Part shown: positions 50,516 through 60,924 of the stretch, piece after piece | Layout of the letters: each line of letters begins with the position of its first letter | How positions within the stretch are numbered: position 1 is the stretch's first letter | Source: Xanthomonas sp. GPE 39 | GTDB lineage: Bacteria > Pseudomonadota > Gammaproteobacteria > Xanthomonadales > Xanthomonadaceae | Direction of reading: 5' to 3' | Assembly: GCF_000963005.1 (NCBI RefSeq) | Contig: NZ_JZHZ01000007.1 | Location: 647,266 to 711,265, forward strand | DNA: 64,000 nt | Translations under genes and position numbers: made by a program | Notes under the pieces: model-generated | Database searches by the model: none | What the model was told of the DNA's origin: nothing | Seen by the model: only the letters and a program-made list of their open reading frames with translations

Positions 50516-51718
50516 TCAGGTGCCAATGACCTTCAACTCGCGACCGATCCGAGTGAACGCATCGATTGCCTGATCCAGGTGCGCGCGGGTATGCGCGGCG
50601 CTGATCTGAGTGCGGATGCGCGCCTGCCCCTTGGGCACGACTGGGAAGAAGAAGCCGATTGCGTAGATGCCTTCTTCCAGCAGGCGCTCGGCAAAGCGCT
50701 GTGCCAGCGGCGCGTCGTACAGCATCACCGGGCAGATCGGGTGAGTGCCGGGCTTGATGTCGAAACCGGCGGCGGCCATGCGTGCACGGAAGTAGGCGGT
50801 GTTCTCGACCAGGCGTTCGCGTAGATCGTCGGCTGCGTCCAGCATTTCGAATGCTTTGATGCCGGCAGCCACCACGTGCGGCGGTAGCGAATTGGAGAAC
50901 AGGTAGGGCCGTGAGCGTTGGCGCAAGAGTTCGATCACCTCGGCTCGGCCAGTAGTGAACCCGCCGAGCGCCCCGCCCATGGCCTTGCCCAGGGTGCCGG
51001 TGAACAGGTCGATCCTGTCCAGCACGCCCTTGACCTCAGCCGAGCCGCGGCCACTGGATCCGAGGAAGCCGGTTGCGTGGCACTCGTCGATATGCACCAG
51101 CGCGTTGTACTGTTTGGCGAGTGCGGTGATTTCGTCCAATGGGGCGATGAAGCCGTCCATCGAGAACACCCCGTCGCTGGTGATTAGCTTGGTCTTGCAG
51201 CCGGCTGCATCGGCGGCTTGCAATTGCGCTTCCAGCTCGGCCATGTCGCAGTTGGCGTAGCGGAAGCGTTTTGCCTTGCACAGGCGCACGCCATCGATAA
51301 TCGAAGCATGGTTGAGCGCGTCGGAGATGATCGCGTCGTGTTCGCCCAGCAGCGGTTCGAACAGGCCGCCGTTGGCGTCGAAGCAGGCGGCGTAGAGGAT
51401 CGTATCCTCGGTGCCGAAGAACGCGGCGATCTGCGCCTCTAGCCGCTTATGCAGATCCTGGGTGCCGCAGATGAAGCGCACCGAGGCCATGCCGAAGCCG
51501 TGCGTGTCCAGGGCGTCCTTGGCGGCAGCGATCAGTGCGGGATGATCGGCCAGACCCAGATAGTTGTTGGCGCAGAAATTCAGCACGCGGCGGCCGTCGG
51601 CCAGCGCAATCTCGGCCGCTTGCGGGCCGACGATGATGCGTTCTGACTTGAACAGACCTTGCGCGCGAATCGCGTCCAGTTCGTCGGCGTAGTGCTGGGT
51701 GAGACGGGAGTCGGTCAT
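50516..51718 (-). CDS. kbl: Glycine C-acetyltransferase (2-amino-3-ketobutyrate CoA ligase)
   Basis: A 400-aa PLP enzyme that cleaves 2-amino-3-ketobutyrate with CoA to glycine and acetyl-CoA. Lys245 in [16 protein letters not shown] is the PLP lysine, Asp211 in [12 protein letters not shown] binds the pyridine nitrogen, and [13 protein letters not shown] is near the N-terminus. The start at 51718 gives the usual length; an in-frame extension to 51880 is not conserved. It lies 185 bp downstream of tdh on the same strand. Confidence 0.96.
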   Translation of the reverse strand: MTDSRLTQHYADELDAIRAQGLFKSERIIVGPQAAEIALADGRRVLNFCANNYLGLADHPALIAAAKDALDTHGFGMASVRFICGTQDLHKRLEAQIAAFFGTEDTILYAACFDANGGLFEPLLGEHDAIISDALNHASIIDGVRLCKAKRFRYANCDMAELEAQLQAADAAGCKTKLITSDGVFSMDGFIAPLDEITALAKQYNALVHIDECHATGFLGSSGRGSAEVKGVLDRIDLFTGTLGKAMGGALGGFTTGRAEVIELLRQRSRPYLFSNSLPPHVVAAGIKAFEMLDAADDLRERLVENTAYFRARMAAAGFDIKPGTHPICPVMLYDAPLAQRFAERLLEEGIYAIGFFFPVVPKGQARIRTQISAAHTRAHLDQAIDAFTRIGRELKVIGT

Positions 51719-51903
51719 GACGGGCACGCACGGCGGAAGATCCGCCGATTTTACCGTGGCGATGCTTTCAAGGAGAGGGTGTTTGGCTGACGAAGTGTGG
51801 TCCGTGCAAAGATCGGCTGCTGAGCGACCACCGAGACGATGCAGGGTGTCTGGCGACGCCCCGCGTCTTTCTGGATTCAATGCTGCCCATCGCGACCGAT
51901 CGC

Positions 51904-52923
51904 TTACCAGCTCAGGACGACTTTGCCTGCTTTCCCTTCTTCCATCAGGTCGAAACCTTTTTGGAATTCGTCGATGGTCAATTGGTGAGTGAGTACCTTG
52001 CCCAACGGAAAACCGGACAGCACCAACTGGGTCATCTTGTACCAGGTCTCGTACATCTTGCGGCCATAGATGCCTTGCACGGTCAGCCCCTTGAAGATGA
52101 TCTTGTCCCAGTCGGCGCCAGCGCCGCGCGGCATGATGCCGAGCATGGCGATCTTGCCGCCGTGGTACATGCAGTCGAGCATGTCATTGAAGGCGCGCGG
52201 GTTGCCGCTCATTTCCAGGCCCACGTCGAAGCCTTCCATGTGCAGGTCGGCCATCACGTCCCGGAGCGAGGTATTGGCGACGTTGACCACGCGTGTGGCG
52301 CCCATGTCCGCCGCCAGCTTGAGGCGAAAGTCGTTGACGTCAGTGACCACCACGTTGCGTGCACCGATGTGCTTGCAGATGCCGGCGGCGATGATGCCGA
52401 TCGGGCCGGCGCCGGTGATCAATACATCCTCGCCGATGACGTCAAATTCCAGCGCGCAGTGCGCGGCGTTGCCGTAGGGATCGAAGAACGCTGCCAACTC
52501 CGATGGAATCGGGTCGGGAATCGGCCACAGGTTGGACGCCGGTATCACCATGTACTCGGCGAAGGCGCCGTTGACGTTGACGCCGATACCGAGGGTGTTC
52601 GGACACAGATGCGGGCGTCCACCGCGGCAGTTGCGGCAGTGGCCGCAGACAATATGGCCTTCTGCGGAAACGCGCTGGCCGACCTGATAGCCGCTGACCG
52701 CTGGGCCCAGTTCGGCGATGCGGCCGACGAATTCGTGGCCGATGGTCAGGCCTGGCTTGATCGTGCGCTGACTCCATTCGTCCCACAGGTAGATGTGCAG
52801 GTCGGTGCCGCAGATCGCGGTTTTTTCCAATTTGATGAGGACTTCGTTGGGGCCAGGCGTCGGCACCGGCACCTGTTCCAGCCAAATGCCCTTGGTTGCG
52901 TCGCGCTTGACCAGCGCCTTCAT
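51904..52923 (-). CDS. tdh: L-threonine 3-dehydrogenase
   Basis: A 339-aa zinc enzyme that oxidises threonine to 2-amino-3-ketobutyrate, the substrate of Kbl. Catalytic zinc ligands Cys38, His63 and Glu64, and structural-zinc Cys93, 96, 99 and 107 are in the same places as in E. coli Tdh. The NAD motif is [15 protein letters not shown]. The start [14 protein letters not shown] at 52923 aligns with E. coli; an in-frame ATG at 52935 would add MAQT and cannot be excluded because neither has a clear SD. The order tdh-kbl is reversed relative to E. coli kbl-tdh. Confidence 0.96.
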   Translation of the reverse strand: MKALVKRDATKGIWLEQVPVPTPGPNEVLIKLEKTAICGTDLHIYLWDEWSQRTIKPGLTIGHEFVGRIAELGPAVSGYQVGQRVSAEGHIVCGHCRNCRGGRPHLCPNTLGIGVNVNGAFAEYMVIPASNLWPIPDPIPSELAAFFDPYGNAAHCALEFDVIGEDVLITGAGPIGIIAAGICKHIGARNVVVTDVNDFRLKLAADMGATRVVNVANTSLRDVMADLHMEGFDVGLEMSGNPRAFNDMLDCMYHGGKIAMLGIMPRGAGADWDKIIFKGLTVQGIYGRKMYETWYKMTQLVLSGFPLGKVLTHQLTIDEFQKGFDLMEEGKAGKVVLSW

Positions 52924-53086
52924 TGTCTGCGCCATGGTGGTGCAAGGTTCGGTTGGAGAGGAGCAAAGTATAAGCCGCGCGTTCGCATGGTCATGCGCCG
53001 CGGCGTATAGGGTGCCATTGGTCACGGTCGGGAACAGCCGCCGCCGCCGTTAGACTGGCGGATCTTTCTTCAAGGAAACCGCTTCT

Positions 53087-55246
53087 ATGCGTCCGACTCC
53101 GTGGACCATCGCCGTTGCCGTTGCCGCCGTTCTGGCCAGTGTTTCGTGCGCCCATGCCGGTGAGGGTATGTGGGTGCCACAGCAGTTGCCGGATATCGCT
53201 GGCCCGCTGCAAAAAGCCGGTTTGAAACTGTCGCCACAGCAACTGGCCGACCTGACCGGCGACCCCATGGGCGCGGTGGTCTCGCTCGGTGGCTGTACCG
53301 CCAGCTTCGTCTCCCCGCAAGGCTTGGTGGTGACCAATCACCATTGTGCTTACGGTGCGATCCAGCTCAATTCCACCCCGCAGAAGAACCTGATCCGCGA
53401 CGGTTTCAACGCTGCCACTGGCAGCGCGGAATTGAGCGCCGGTCCGAACGAACGCATCTACGTCCTTGATCGCATCACCGACGTCACCGCGCAGGCCAAG
53501 GCGGCCATGGACGCCGCTGGCAAGGATGCGCTCAAACGCAAGCAGGCGCTGGAAAACTTCGACAAGGCGCAGGTCGCCGCATGCGAGGCCGAGGCCGGTT
53601 ACCGCTGCACGCTTTACAGCTTCTCCGGTGGCAATACCTACCGTTTGTTCCGTAATTTGGAAATCCGCGACGTCCGCCTGGTGTACGCGCCGCCGTCGGG
53701 AATCGGCAAGTTCGGTGGCGAAATCGACAACTGGATGTGGCCGCGCCACACCGGCGATTTCTCGTTCTTTCGTGCCTATGTCGGCAAGGACGGCAAGCCT
53801 GCGGCGTATGCCAAGGACAACGTGCCGTACCAGCCTAAGCATTTCCTGGCATTCGCCGACCAGCCGCTGGGTGCGGGCGATTTCGTGATGGTGGCCGGCT
53901 ACCCTGGGCGCACCAGTCGTTACGCGCTGGCTGCCGAATTCGACGCCGTCGCCGACTGGGGCTATCCCGTGGCCGCGCAGCAATACCGCGACCTGATCGC
54001 GTTGGTGGAGCAGGCTGGAAAGCAGAACCCCGAGATTCAGGTGAAGTACGCGGCCACAATGGCCAGTTGGAACAACGTCGCCAAGAACTTCGAAGGCCAG
54101 TTGGAAGGCTTCAAGCGCATCGACGCCGCCACCAAGAAACGCGAAGAGGAGCGTGCGGTGCTGGAGTGGTTGAAACATCAGGGGCGCACGGGCAGCGCGG
54201 CCTTGCAGGCGCATGCGCAATTGCTGGCGCTGAACGAGCAGGCCAAAACCACCCGCGACCGCGACCTGGTGCTGCGGCAGTTGCGCCGTACCGGCGTGCT
54301 GGGAAGTGCGGTGTCGCTGTACCGCCTGGCGATCGAACGCGCCAAGCCGGATGCCGAGCGTGAGCCGGGGTATCAAGCGCGTGACCTGCCCGAGATCGAG
54401 GGTGCGATGAAGCAGATGGAGCATCGTTATGTTCCGGCGATGGACAGCCAACTGCAGCGTTACTGGTTTGCGCAATATCTGAAGTTGCCCAAGGCGCAGC
54501 ATGTGCCGGCGCTGGATCAGTGGCTGGCCGGCGCCGATGCGCAAGCCGCCGCTACGCGGCTGGCCGGCACGCGGTTGGGTAGCACAGAGGAGCGTCTGAA
54601 ATGGTTGCATGCCGACCGCGCCGCGTTCGAAGCCAGTGACGATCCGGCGCTGCGCTACGCGGTGGCATTGATGCCTGCGTTGCTGCAGATCGAGCGCGAA
54701 CAGAAGCGTCGCGAAGGCGAGGATCTGTTGGCGCGTCCGCGCTACCTGCAGGCTGTGGCCGATTACAAGAAGAGCAAGGGTGAGTTCGTCTATCCGGATG
54801 CCAACTCCTCGCTGCGCATCACCTTTGGCAACGTCATGGGGTATGCGCCGAAGGATGGCGTGTTCTACACCCCGTTCACGACGCTCGATGGCGTGGTCGC
54901 CAAGGATACCGGGAGCGAACCGTTCGATTCGCCGAAGGCGCTGTTGCAAGCGGCCAAGGCCAAGCGCTATGGCGGCTTGGAAGACAAGAAACTGGGTACG
55001 GTGCCGGTGGATTTCCTGTCCGATCTGGATATCACCGGCGGCAACTCCGGTTCGCCGGTGATGGACGCGCACGGCAAACTGGTTGGTCTGGCATTCGACG
55101 GTAACTGGGAGTCGGTGAGTTCGAATTGGGTGTTCGACCCGGCGATGACCCGAATGATCGCGGTTGATACGCGCTACCTGCATTGGATCATGCAGGAAGT
55201 GGCGCCGGCACCACGGCTGTTGCAAGAGTTGAAACTGGCCAAGTGA
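53087..55246 (+). CDS. S46-family dipeptidyl-peptidase (DPP7/DAP BII type)
   Basis: A 719-aa periplasmic peptidase with signal peptide 1-24 (cleavage after CAHA). The S46 triad is His86 in VVTNHHCAYG, Asp224 in RHTGDFSFF and Ser654 in GGNSGSP. His86, Asp224 and the substrate-binding Asn330 fall at the same numbers as in Pseudoxanthomonas mexicana DAP BII, and the Ser is offset by three. Gly672 in FDGNWE fits the DPP7-type specificity for hydrophobic P1 residues rather than the Arg of DPP11 (acidic P1). Family members release dipeptides from the N-termini of oligopeptides. AAGGAAACC is the SD. Confidence 0.94.
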   Translation: MRPTPWTIAVAVAAVLASVSCAHAGEGMWVPQQLPDIAGPLQKAGLKLSPQQLADLTGDPMGAVVSLGGCTASFVSPQGLVVTNHHCAYGAIQLNSTPQKNLIRDGFNAATGSAELSAGPNERIYVLDRITDVTAQAKAAMDAAGKDALKRKQALENFDKAQVAACEAEAGYRCTLYSFSGGNTYRLFRNLEIRDVRLVYAPPSGIGKFGGEIDNWMWPRHTGDFSFFRAYVGKDGKPAAYAKDNVPYQPKHFLAFADQPLGAGDFVMVAGYPGRTSRYALAAEFDAVADWGYPVAAQQYRDLIALVEQAGKQNPEIQVKYAATMASWNNVAKNFEGQLEGFKRIDAATKKREEERAVLEWLKHQGRTGSAALQAHAQLLALNEQAKTTRDRDLVLRQLRRTGVLGSAVSLYRLAIERAKPDAEREPGYQARDLPEIEGAMKQMEHRYVPAMDSQLQRYWFAQYLKLPKAQHVPALDQWLAGADAQAAATRLAGTRLGSTEERLKWLHADRAAFEASDDPALRYAVALMPALLQIEREQKRREGEDLLARPRYLQAVADYKKSKGEFVYPDANSSLRITFGNVMGYAPKDGVFYTPFTTLDGVVAKDTGSEPFDSPKALLQAAKAKRYGGLEDKKLGTVPVDFLSDLDITGGNSGSPVMDAHGKLVGLAFDGNWESVSSNWVFDPAMTRMIAVDTRYLHWIMQEVAPAPRLLQELKLAK

Positions 55247-55402
55247 TGTGGGCATTGCGACGGCGGCACTGTGATCGCCGCCGTTGCAGCAGGCCGTGGT
55301 GACGACAAAGCGGCACCGCACAGGTTTTCACCAACGGAGCGAGTATCATGCCGCTCCGTTTTCGTTAGCGAGACGGTTTTTCCCCCAACGGAATCTCAGC
55401 GC

Positions 55403-56047
55403 ATGCGCATTTTGCTCGCCCGTCACGGCGAAACCCCGTGGAACGCCGAAGGCCGCTACCAGGGCCAGATCGACATCCCGCTTTCTCCGGTCGGCGAGGC
55501 CCAGGCCCAGGCATTGGGTGCGCGCCTGCGCGAAGTGTCGCTGTCGCGTGCGGTCGCCTCGCCGCTCTTGCGTGCGCAGCGCACCGCATGTTTGGCCCTG
55601 GGCGCCGAGCGTGAAGCGATGTTGCAGACCGAGCCGGACTTGCAGGAAATCGCCCACGGCGAGTGGGAAGGGTTGCTGGCCAGCGAGATTCACGACAAGG
55701 ACCCGGCGCGCTTGCGCGCCTGGCGCGAAGAGCCCGATACCGTGCTGATGCCGGGCGGGGAATCGCTGCGGCAGGTGTTGGAGCGCTCCTGGCGTGGTCT
55801 GGCGCGTGCCACCGAAGGGCTGGGCGAACACGACACCTTGCTGGTGGTGGCACACGATGCGGTTAACCGGGTGATCCTGTGCCGAGTACTGGGCCTGCCG
55901 ATTGCGCGGCTGTGGAGTTTCCGTCAGGCACCCACCACGTTGAATCTGCTGGAAGGGCCGGATCTGGACCAGTTGGAGGTGGTGCGGTTGAACGATTGCG
56001 CGCACCACACACCGTTCTTCGGCGAGGCAAAGCACCGGGCGCTGTAA
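55403..56047 (+). CDS. Histidine phosphatase family protein (phosphoglycerate mutase-like)
   Basis: A 214-aa protein. ILLARHGETPWNAEGRYQGQ contains the phosphohistidine motif RHGE, SPLLRAQRTA the second Arg, and VVAHDAVNRVI the second His. The family covers cofactor-dependent mutases, CobC and broad phosphatases; this member is short and single-domain. No cobalamin genes are near, so CobC is not supported. It precedes folC by 118 bp on the same strand. Confidence 0.9.
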   Translation: MRILLARHGETPWNAEGRYQGQIDIPLSPVGEAQAQALGARLREVSLSRAVASPLLRAQRTACLALGAEREAMLQTEPDLQEIAHGEWEGLLASEIHDKDPARLRAWREEPDTVLMPGGESLRQVLERSWRGLARATEGLGEHDTLLVVAHDAVNRVILCRVLGLPIARLWSFRQAPTTLNLLEGPDLDQLEVVRLNDCAHHTPFFGEAKHRAL

Positions 56048-56164
56048 TCGCCGCTACTTCGTTCGCCTTGCGATGCTGTGCATAGTGATGCAACAGCACA
56101 AAAGCAAAGCACGGCTGCGGCGGTTCACGCGTTTTCGGCACATCAATCGAGTTGGGTTGATCGT

Positions 56165-57424
56165 ATGAACACGCTTTCCGATTGGCTGGCCTATATCGAG
56201 CAGCAACATCCGCGCGACATCGCCATGGGCCTGGAGCGGGTGCGTGCAGTGGCCGTGCGCATGGGCCTGACCCGACCAGCCAAGCGCGTCATCACCGTCG
56301 GTGGCACCAACGGCAAAGGGTCGACGGTGGCCTTCATCGAGGCGATCGCGCGTGCCGGCGGTTGGGCGGTGGGCAGTTACACATCGCCGCATCTATTGCG
56401 CTACAACGAGCGGGTACATCTCGATGGCGAAGAGGCCAGCGATGCGCAATTGATCGCTGGTTTCGCCGCAGTGGAGGCCGCGCGTGGCGACACGCCACTG
56501 ACCTATTTCGAATACGGCACCCTGGCGGCACTGTGGTTGTTCCAGCAGGCAGCGCTGGATCTGGCGGTGTTGGAAGTGGGCCTGGGGGGCCGGCTCGACG
56601 CGGTGAACGTGGTCGATGCCGATGTGGCGGTGATTACTACCGTGGACATCGACCATACAGATTGGCTCGGCAGCGACCGCGAAGCGATCGGTGCGGAGAA
56701 AGCCGGCATTGCGCGGCCGTGGAAGCCCCTGGTGCTCGGCGAGATTGATCCGCCCTCCAGTGTGCTGCGCCATGCCTATGCAATCGGTGCCAGTACGTTC
56801 CGCGCCGGCAGCGATTTCTTCCACGAACCGCTCGACGCCGAACGCTGGCGTTGGCGCGACGTCGGCACCAACCTATTGTTGCCCTTGCCGCAGTTGCGCG
56901 CGCCGGTACAGCGAGCCAATGCCGCCACGGCCATCGCCGCGCTGCGTGCGCTGCGCAAGTCCCTGCCGCGTAGCGCTTACGCCGACGGCATTGCGGCGGC
57001 ACGTTTGCGTGGACGGCTGCAGGTTTGCATGCGCGATGGGGTGGAGGTGCTGGTCGACGTCGGCCACAATCCGCAGGCGGCGCGGGAACTGGCCGCATCG
57101 CTGCAAGCGCAGCCGATTGTCGGCGCAACCTGGGCCGTATTCGCGGCGTTGGGCGACAAGGACGCTGTCGGTGTGGTGAAGGCGTTGGAAGCGCAGGTCG
57201 ATACCTGGCACCTGGCCGGCTTGTCCGGAGCGCGCGCCCAGAGCGGTGTGCAATTGCGGGAACGGCTGGCCGGCACTGCCGCCGCCGTGGCCGTCGTCGC
57301 CGAGAGTGTCGTGCAGGCGTTGCAGCAGGCGTTGCAGCAGGCGCGTCCTGGGGACCGGGTGCTGGTGTTCGGTTCGTTCCACACGGCGGCCGACGCGCTG
57401 CATTGGCTGCATTCAGCCGATTGA
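56165..57424 (+). CDS. folC: Dihydrofolate/folylpolyglutamate synthase
   Basis: A 419-aa Mur-ligase-type enzyme. The P-loop VGGTNGKGS is at residues 45-53, with GSYTSPHLLRYNER and DIDHTDWLG and a C-terminal glutamate-ligase domain with DVGHNPQAA. It adds glutamate to dihydropteroate and folates. It starts the folC-dedD-cvpA-purF block, whose order is the same as in E. coli (accD-folC-dedD-cvpA-purF). Confidence 0.95.
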   Translation: MNTLSDWLAYIEQQHPRDIAMGLERVRAVAVRMGLTRPAKRVITVGGTNGKGSTVAFIEAIARAGGWAVGSYTSPHLLRYNERVHLDGEEASDAQLIAGFAAVEAARGDTPLTYFEYGTLAALWLFQQAALDLAVLEVGLGGRLDAVNVVDADVAVITTVDIDHTDWLGSDREAIGAEKAGIARPWKPLVLGEIDPPSSVLRHAYAIGASTFRAGSDFFHEPLDAERWRWRDVGTNLLLPLPQLRAPVQRANAATAIAALRALRKSLPRSAYADGIAAARLRGRLQVCMRDGVEVLVDVGHNPQAARELAASLQAQPIVGATWAVFAALGDKDAVGVVKALEAQVDTWHLAGLSGARAQSGVQLRERLAGTAAAVAVVAESVVQALQQALQQARPGDRVLVFGSFHTAADALHWLHSAD

Positions 57425-57494
57425 TCCCGCCCCTTGCTAGGGTCACCTTATAATTGCTGCGGCACTCCGCCATGCCGCTCCCCCAAATTTTTCC

Positions 57495-58583
57495 GTGGAT
57501 ACCGTCCTGAAACAGCGATTGATTGGCGCCCTGATCCTGGTGGCGCTTGCCGTGATCTTCCTGCCGATGTTGGTCAAGGGGCCTGCGCCCGATAGCGGGG
57601 TCGCCAACGTACCGCTGAAGGCACCTGCCGCGCCCGCCGATGGCCAGTTCGAGACCCGCGAGTTACCCCTGGTGACTCCGGGCGAGACCCCCAGCGGTGG
57701 TGCGGTGGGCATGACTCAAGCGCCCGCCACCGCTACCGCTGCGCCGCCGCCTGCCGCCGCACCCGCGCCGATGCAGGACAATCCCGATGCCGCCGATCTG
57801 GCCACTCCGGCCACCGCGAGTGCCGCGCAACCGCTGCCGCCGAGCGTGGCGGCGGGGAATTACGCGGTCAATTTTGGCGCTTACGCCACCCCGTCCGATG
57901 CCGATGCGGTGGTCGCGCGGCTCAAGCAGGCGCATTTGCCGGGTTTCCGTGAGGCGACCATGCTGGGCGGACGCCAGGCATGGCGGGTACGGATCGGTCC
58001 CTATGCCGACCGTGCCCAGGCTGAATCGGTACGCTTGCAGGCGGTGAAGGTGCGTAACGATGTCAATGCCCAGGTGGTGACCCTGGACGCTGCGCCAAGT
58101 CCTGCCGTCGCGCCTCCGGCAGCCAGCAGCGTGGCCGTTGCCGCGCCGAGCGCGCCTGCCAAGACCGAGGCGTTGCCGGCGCCGCAGGCCAAGCCGGTCG
58201 TTGCAGCCAAGCCCGCGTCGCCCAAGTCCGAGCCTGCGAAGCCCGAGCCTGCCAAGCCGGAAGCATCCAAGTCCGAGCCGACCAAGTCTGCCGTTACCGC
58301 CGCCGCTAAACCGGCGCCTAGCGCGCCGGCGGCGCCGGCCGCGTCCGGTACCGGTTTCGCCGTCCAACTGGGCGCGTTTGCCAAGAACGAAGACGCCGAT
58401 GCGCTGCGCGATAAGGCCCGCGCGTCCGGCTTCAGCGCCTTCGTCGAGCAGGTCCGCACCGACAAGGGCACCTTGAGTCGGGTCCGGGTCGGGCCGGTCG
58501 CCAGCCGTGCCGAGGCCGAGCAGTTGCGCGTGCAGGTTGCGGCAAAGGTCGGTATCAGCGGTATGGTACGTCCACATCCTTGA
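57495..58583 (+). CDS. dedD: DedD-like protein with two SPOR domains
   Basis: A 362-aa membrane-anchored protein starting at a GTG (57495). A TM helix lies at about residues 9-27 and a Pro/Ala-rich stretch at 30-118. SPOR domain 1 covers about 121-198 (NYAVNFGAYATPSDADAVV), a Lys/Pro/Glu-rich linker about 205-285 (PKSEPAKPEPAKPEASKS), and SPOR domain 2 about 287-360 (FAVQLGAFAKNEDADALR). SPOR domains bind denuded glycan at the septum. E. coli DedD has a single SPOR domain, so the second copy is unusual. 70 bp follow folC. Confidence 0.92.
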   Translation: MDTVLKQRLIGALILVALAVIFLPMLVKGPAPDSGVANVPLKAPAAPADGQFETRELPLVTPGETPSGGAVGMTQAPATATAAPPPAAAPAPMQDNPDAADLATPATASAAQPLPPSVAAGNYAVNFGAYATPSDADAVVARLKQAHLPGFREATMLGGRQAWRVRIGPYADRAQAESVRLQAVKVRNDVNAQVVTLDAAPSPAVAPPAASSVAVAAPSAPAKTEALPAPQAKPVVAAKPASPKSEPAKPEPAKPEASKSEPTKSAVTAAAKPAPSAPAAPAASGTGFAVQLGAFAKNEDADALRDKARASGFSAFVEQVRTDKGTLSRVRVGPVASRAEAEQLRVQVAAKVGISGMVRPHP

Positions 58584-58676
58584 TCGGGCTGTGGCCCATG
58601 GAGTTGCCTGCATGTTCCAGGGAAGGCAAACGTGGTGCGCGATCCACGCGAAGCGGTGCGGTCGAGGGAGGCGCGC

Positions 58677-59429
58677 ATGATCGACATCGTGTTGTTGGCC
58701 GTGATCCTGGTCTCGGCCTTGCTCGGTGCCTTGCGCGGTTTCGTCGGCATCGTGGTCGGGACCCTGTCCTGGCTACTGGCGGGTTGGGCCAGCTTCCAGT
58801 TCGGCGGGGATGTCGGGCGCTGGCTGGCCGACAGCCCGCATCCGAGCATGAGCTACTACTTCGGCGGTTATGCGTTGACGTTTGTGACGGTGATGCTGGT
58901 GGTCGGCATCACCGGCATGGTGATCCGCACCGTGGTGCGTTCCACTATGTTGTCGGGCACCGACCGCGCGCTCGGGTTTGGTCTGGGCGCGTTGCGCGGC
59001 GGGTTCTTCGCTGCCGTGCTGACCTTATTGATGAGCTTCACCCCGCTGACTCGCGAACCGCAGTGGCGCCAATCGATGGTGCTGCCGGTGTTGAGCCCCG
59101 GTGTGAGCTGGATGCGCGCGCAATTGCCGGACTGGCGCGTGCCGCAACTGAATATGTCGCAATTACCGCAACTCAACATGTCGAAGATGGATTTGGGCAA
59201 CGTGCCTTCGGCGGGCGATAATGCCGCCGTGCACAATGCCCTGCAGGCGACTGGTCTGCAGGACATGATGTCCAAGGCCCTGGGGCGTCCCGGGGCGCGG
59301 TCCGCGCCGCCCGGGAGCGATCCGTCGCAGCGCATGCCTGCGAATATCGACCCGGCGCAGGCGCGCCCGGCAGCGCGCGATCCGGCACGGGTCGAGTCCA
59401 ACGGCCAGGCACGGCCACCTTCCCAATAG
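58677..59429 (+). CDS. cvpA: CvpA family membrane protein
   Basis: A 250-aa protein. The N-terminal CvpA domain (residues 1-160) has about four TM helices ([20 protein letters not shown] at the start). A hydrophilic Pro/Gln/Ser-rich tail follows, to residue 250. CvpA is required for colicin V production in E. coli and for gut colonisation or bile tolerance in others; the core function is unsettled. It precedes purF by 28 bp, so co-transcribed. The start 58677 (MIDIVLL) is chosen over upstream codons because it begins the first TM helix. Confidence 0.93.
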   Translation: MIDIVLLAVILVSALLGALRGFVGIVVGTLSWLLAGWASFQFGGDVGRWLADSPHPSMSYYFGGYALTFVTVMLVVGITGMVIRTVVRSTMLSGTDRALGFGLGALRGGFFAAVLTLLMSFTPLTREPQWRQSMVLPVLSPGVSWMRAQLPDWRVPQLNMSQLPQLNMSKMDLGNVPSAGDNAAVHNALQATGLQDMMSKALGRPGARSAPPGSDPSQRMPANIDPAQARPAARDPARVESNGQARPPSQ

Positions 59430-59457
59430 CGGCATTCGTACTGCGGAGAGTGTTCAA

Positions 59458-60924
59458 ATGTGTGGCATCGTTGGAATCGTCGGCAACCAGAATGTGGCCG
59501 GTCAACTCTATGACGGCCTGGCCGTGTTGCAGCATCGCGGCCAGGACGCGGCAGGCATCGCCACCGCCGATGGCACCCGGCTGCGTGTGCAGAAGGCCAA
59601 CGGCTTGGTGCGTGATGTGTTCGACGAAAAGCGCATGGCGGTGCTGGAAGGCCGCGTCGGCATCGCCCATTGCCGTTATCCCACTGCTGGTTCGGAAGGC
59701 ATGGACGAAGCGCAGCCGTTTTACGTCAACTCGCCCTACGGCATCGCGCTGGCTCACAACGGCAATCTGATCAACACCGAGGCGTTGCGCCAGCAGGTAT
59801 TCGAAGCCGACCGTCGCAACATCAACACCGATTCGGACAGCGAGGTGCTGCTGAACGTGTTCGCCTACGAGCTGGACGCGCAGCGCATGTTGACCCCGGA
59901 AGCGGCGATCCGCGCGGTGGCCGGCGTGCATCGTCGCTGCAAGGGCGGCTACGCGGTGGTCAGCGTGGTGCTGGGCCTGGGGTTGGTCGCGTTCCGCGAT
60001 CCGCACGGCATCCGTCCGCTGGTACTGGGCAAGCGCGAGGGCGTGGAGGGTGACGAGTACATCGTGGCGTCCGAATCCTCGGCGCTGGACATCCTCGGCT
60101 TTACCCGCGTGCGCGACGTGCGTCCTGGCGAGGCGCTGGTCATTACCGGTCGCGGCGAACTGTTCTGCGAAGTCTGTGCCTCGCCCACCCACCACACGCC
60201 CTGCATCTTCGAGTACGTGTACTTCGCCCGCCCGGACTCGATGATCGACAACGTTTCGGTGCACAAGGCGCGCATGCGCATGGGCATGAAGCTGGGCGAG
60301 AAGATTCTGCGCCTGCGTCCGGACCACGACATCGACACCATCATCCCGATCCCGGACACCTCGCGCGATGCCGCGCTGGAGATGTCCAACGTGCTCGGGG
60401 TGAAGTACCGCGAGGGCTTCGTCAAGAATCGCTATATCGGCCGCACGTTCATCATGCCGGGGCAGGGCGAGCGGGTGAAGTCGGTACGTCGCAAACTCAA
60501 CCCGATCCACCTGGAGTTCCGCAATCGGGTGGTGTTGCTGGTGGACGATTCGATCGTGCGCGGCACCACCAGCCGGCAGATCGTGCAGATGGCGCGCGAA
60601 GCCGGCGCACGCAAGGTCTATTTGGCCAGTGCCGCACCGCCGGTGCGCTATCCCAACATCTACGGCATCGACATGCCGGCCGCCGACGAACTGGTCGCGC
60701 ATGGTCGCAGCGAAGAGGAAGTCCAGGAGTTTCTGGGGTGCGACTGGTTGATCTATCAAGATCTGGAGGATCTGGAGACGGCCGTGCGCGAGGGCAATCC
60801 GGAACTGAAGACGTTCGACTCCTCTTGTTTCAACGGCCACTACACCACTGGCATCGAACAGGATTATTTCGAGCGCATCATGCAGTTGCGCTCGGACGAG
60901 GCAAAGCGCAAGCGCCGTGCCTGA
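59458..60924 (+). CDS. purF: Amidophosphoribosyltransferase
   Basis: A 488-aa enzyme for the first step of purine synthesis (PRPP plus glutamine to phosphoribosylamine). [10 protein letters not shown] starts with the nucleophile Cys exposed after Met removal. The class II glutaminase half contains [11 protein letters not shown]. The PRTase half has [18 protein letters not shown], the PRPP-binding loop. Full length, no propeptide, as in E. coli. It overlaps the next gene by 8 bp. Confidence 0.98.
   Translation: MCGIVGIVGNQNVAGQLYDGLAVLQHRGQDAAGIATADGTRLRVQKANGLVRDVFDEKRMAVLEGRVGIAHCRYPTAGSEGMDEAQPFYVNSPYGIALAHNGNLINTEALRQQVFEADRRNINTDSDSEVLLNVFAYELDAQRMLTPEAAIRAVAGVHRRCKGGYAVVSVVLGLGLVAFRDPHGIRPLVLGKREGVEGDEYIVASESSALDILGFTRVRDVRPGEALVITGRGELFCEVCASPTHHTPCIFEYVYFARPDSMIDNVSVHKARMRMGMKLGEKILRLRPDHDIDTIIPIPDTSRDAALEMSNVLGVKYREGFVKNRYIGRTFIMPGQGERVKSVRRKLNPIHLEFRNRVVLLVDDSIVRGTTSRQIVQMAREAGARKVYLASAAPPVRYPNIYGIDMPAADELVAHGRSEEEVQEFLGCDWLIYQDLEDLETAVREGNPELKTFDSSCFNGHYTTGIEQDYFERIMQLRSDEAKRKRRA

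Noticed and set aside
52991-55321. A 776-codon open frame on the strand opposite the S46 peptidase
   Set aside because: It is a shadow of high third-position GC in the real gene; it has no domain, RBS or signal, and the plus-strand protein has an intact catalytic triad.
55271-56047. Longer start for the histidine phosphatase at 55271
   Set aside because: The extra 44 residues are not conserved and place the RHGE motif unusually far from the N-terminus; MRILLARHGE at 55403 is the family start.
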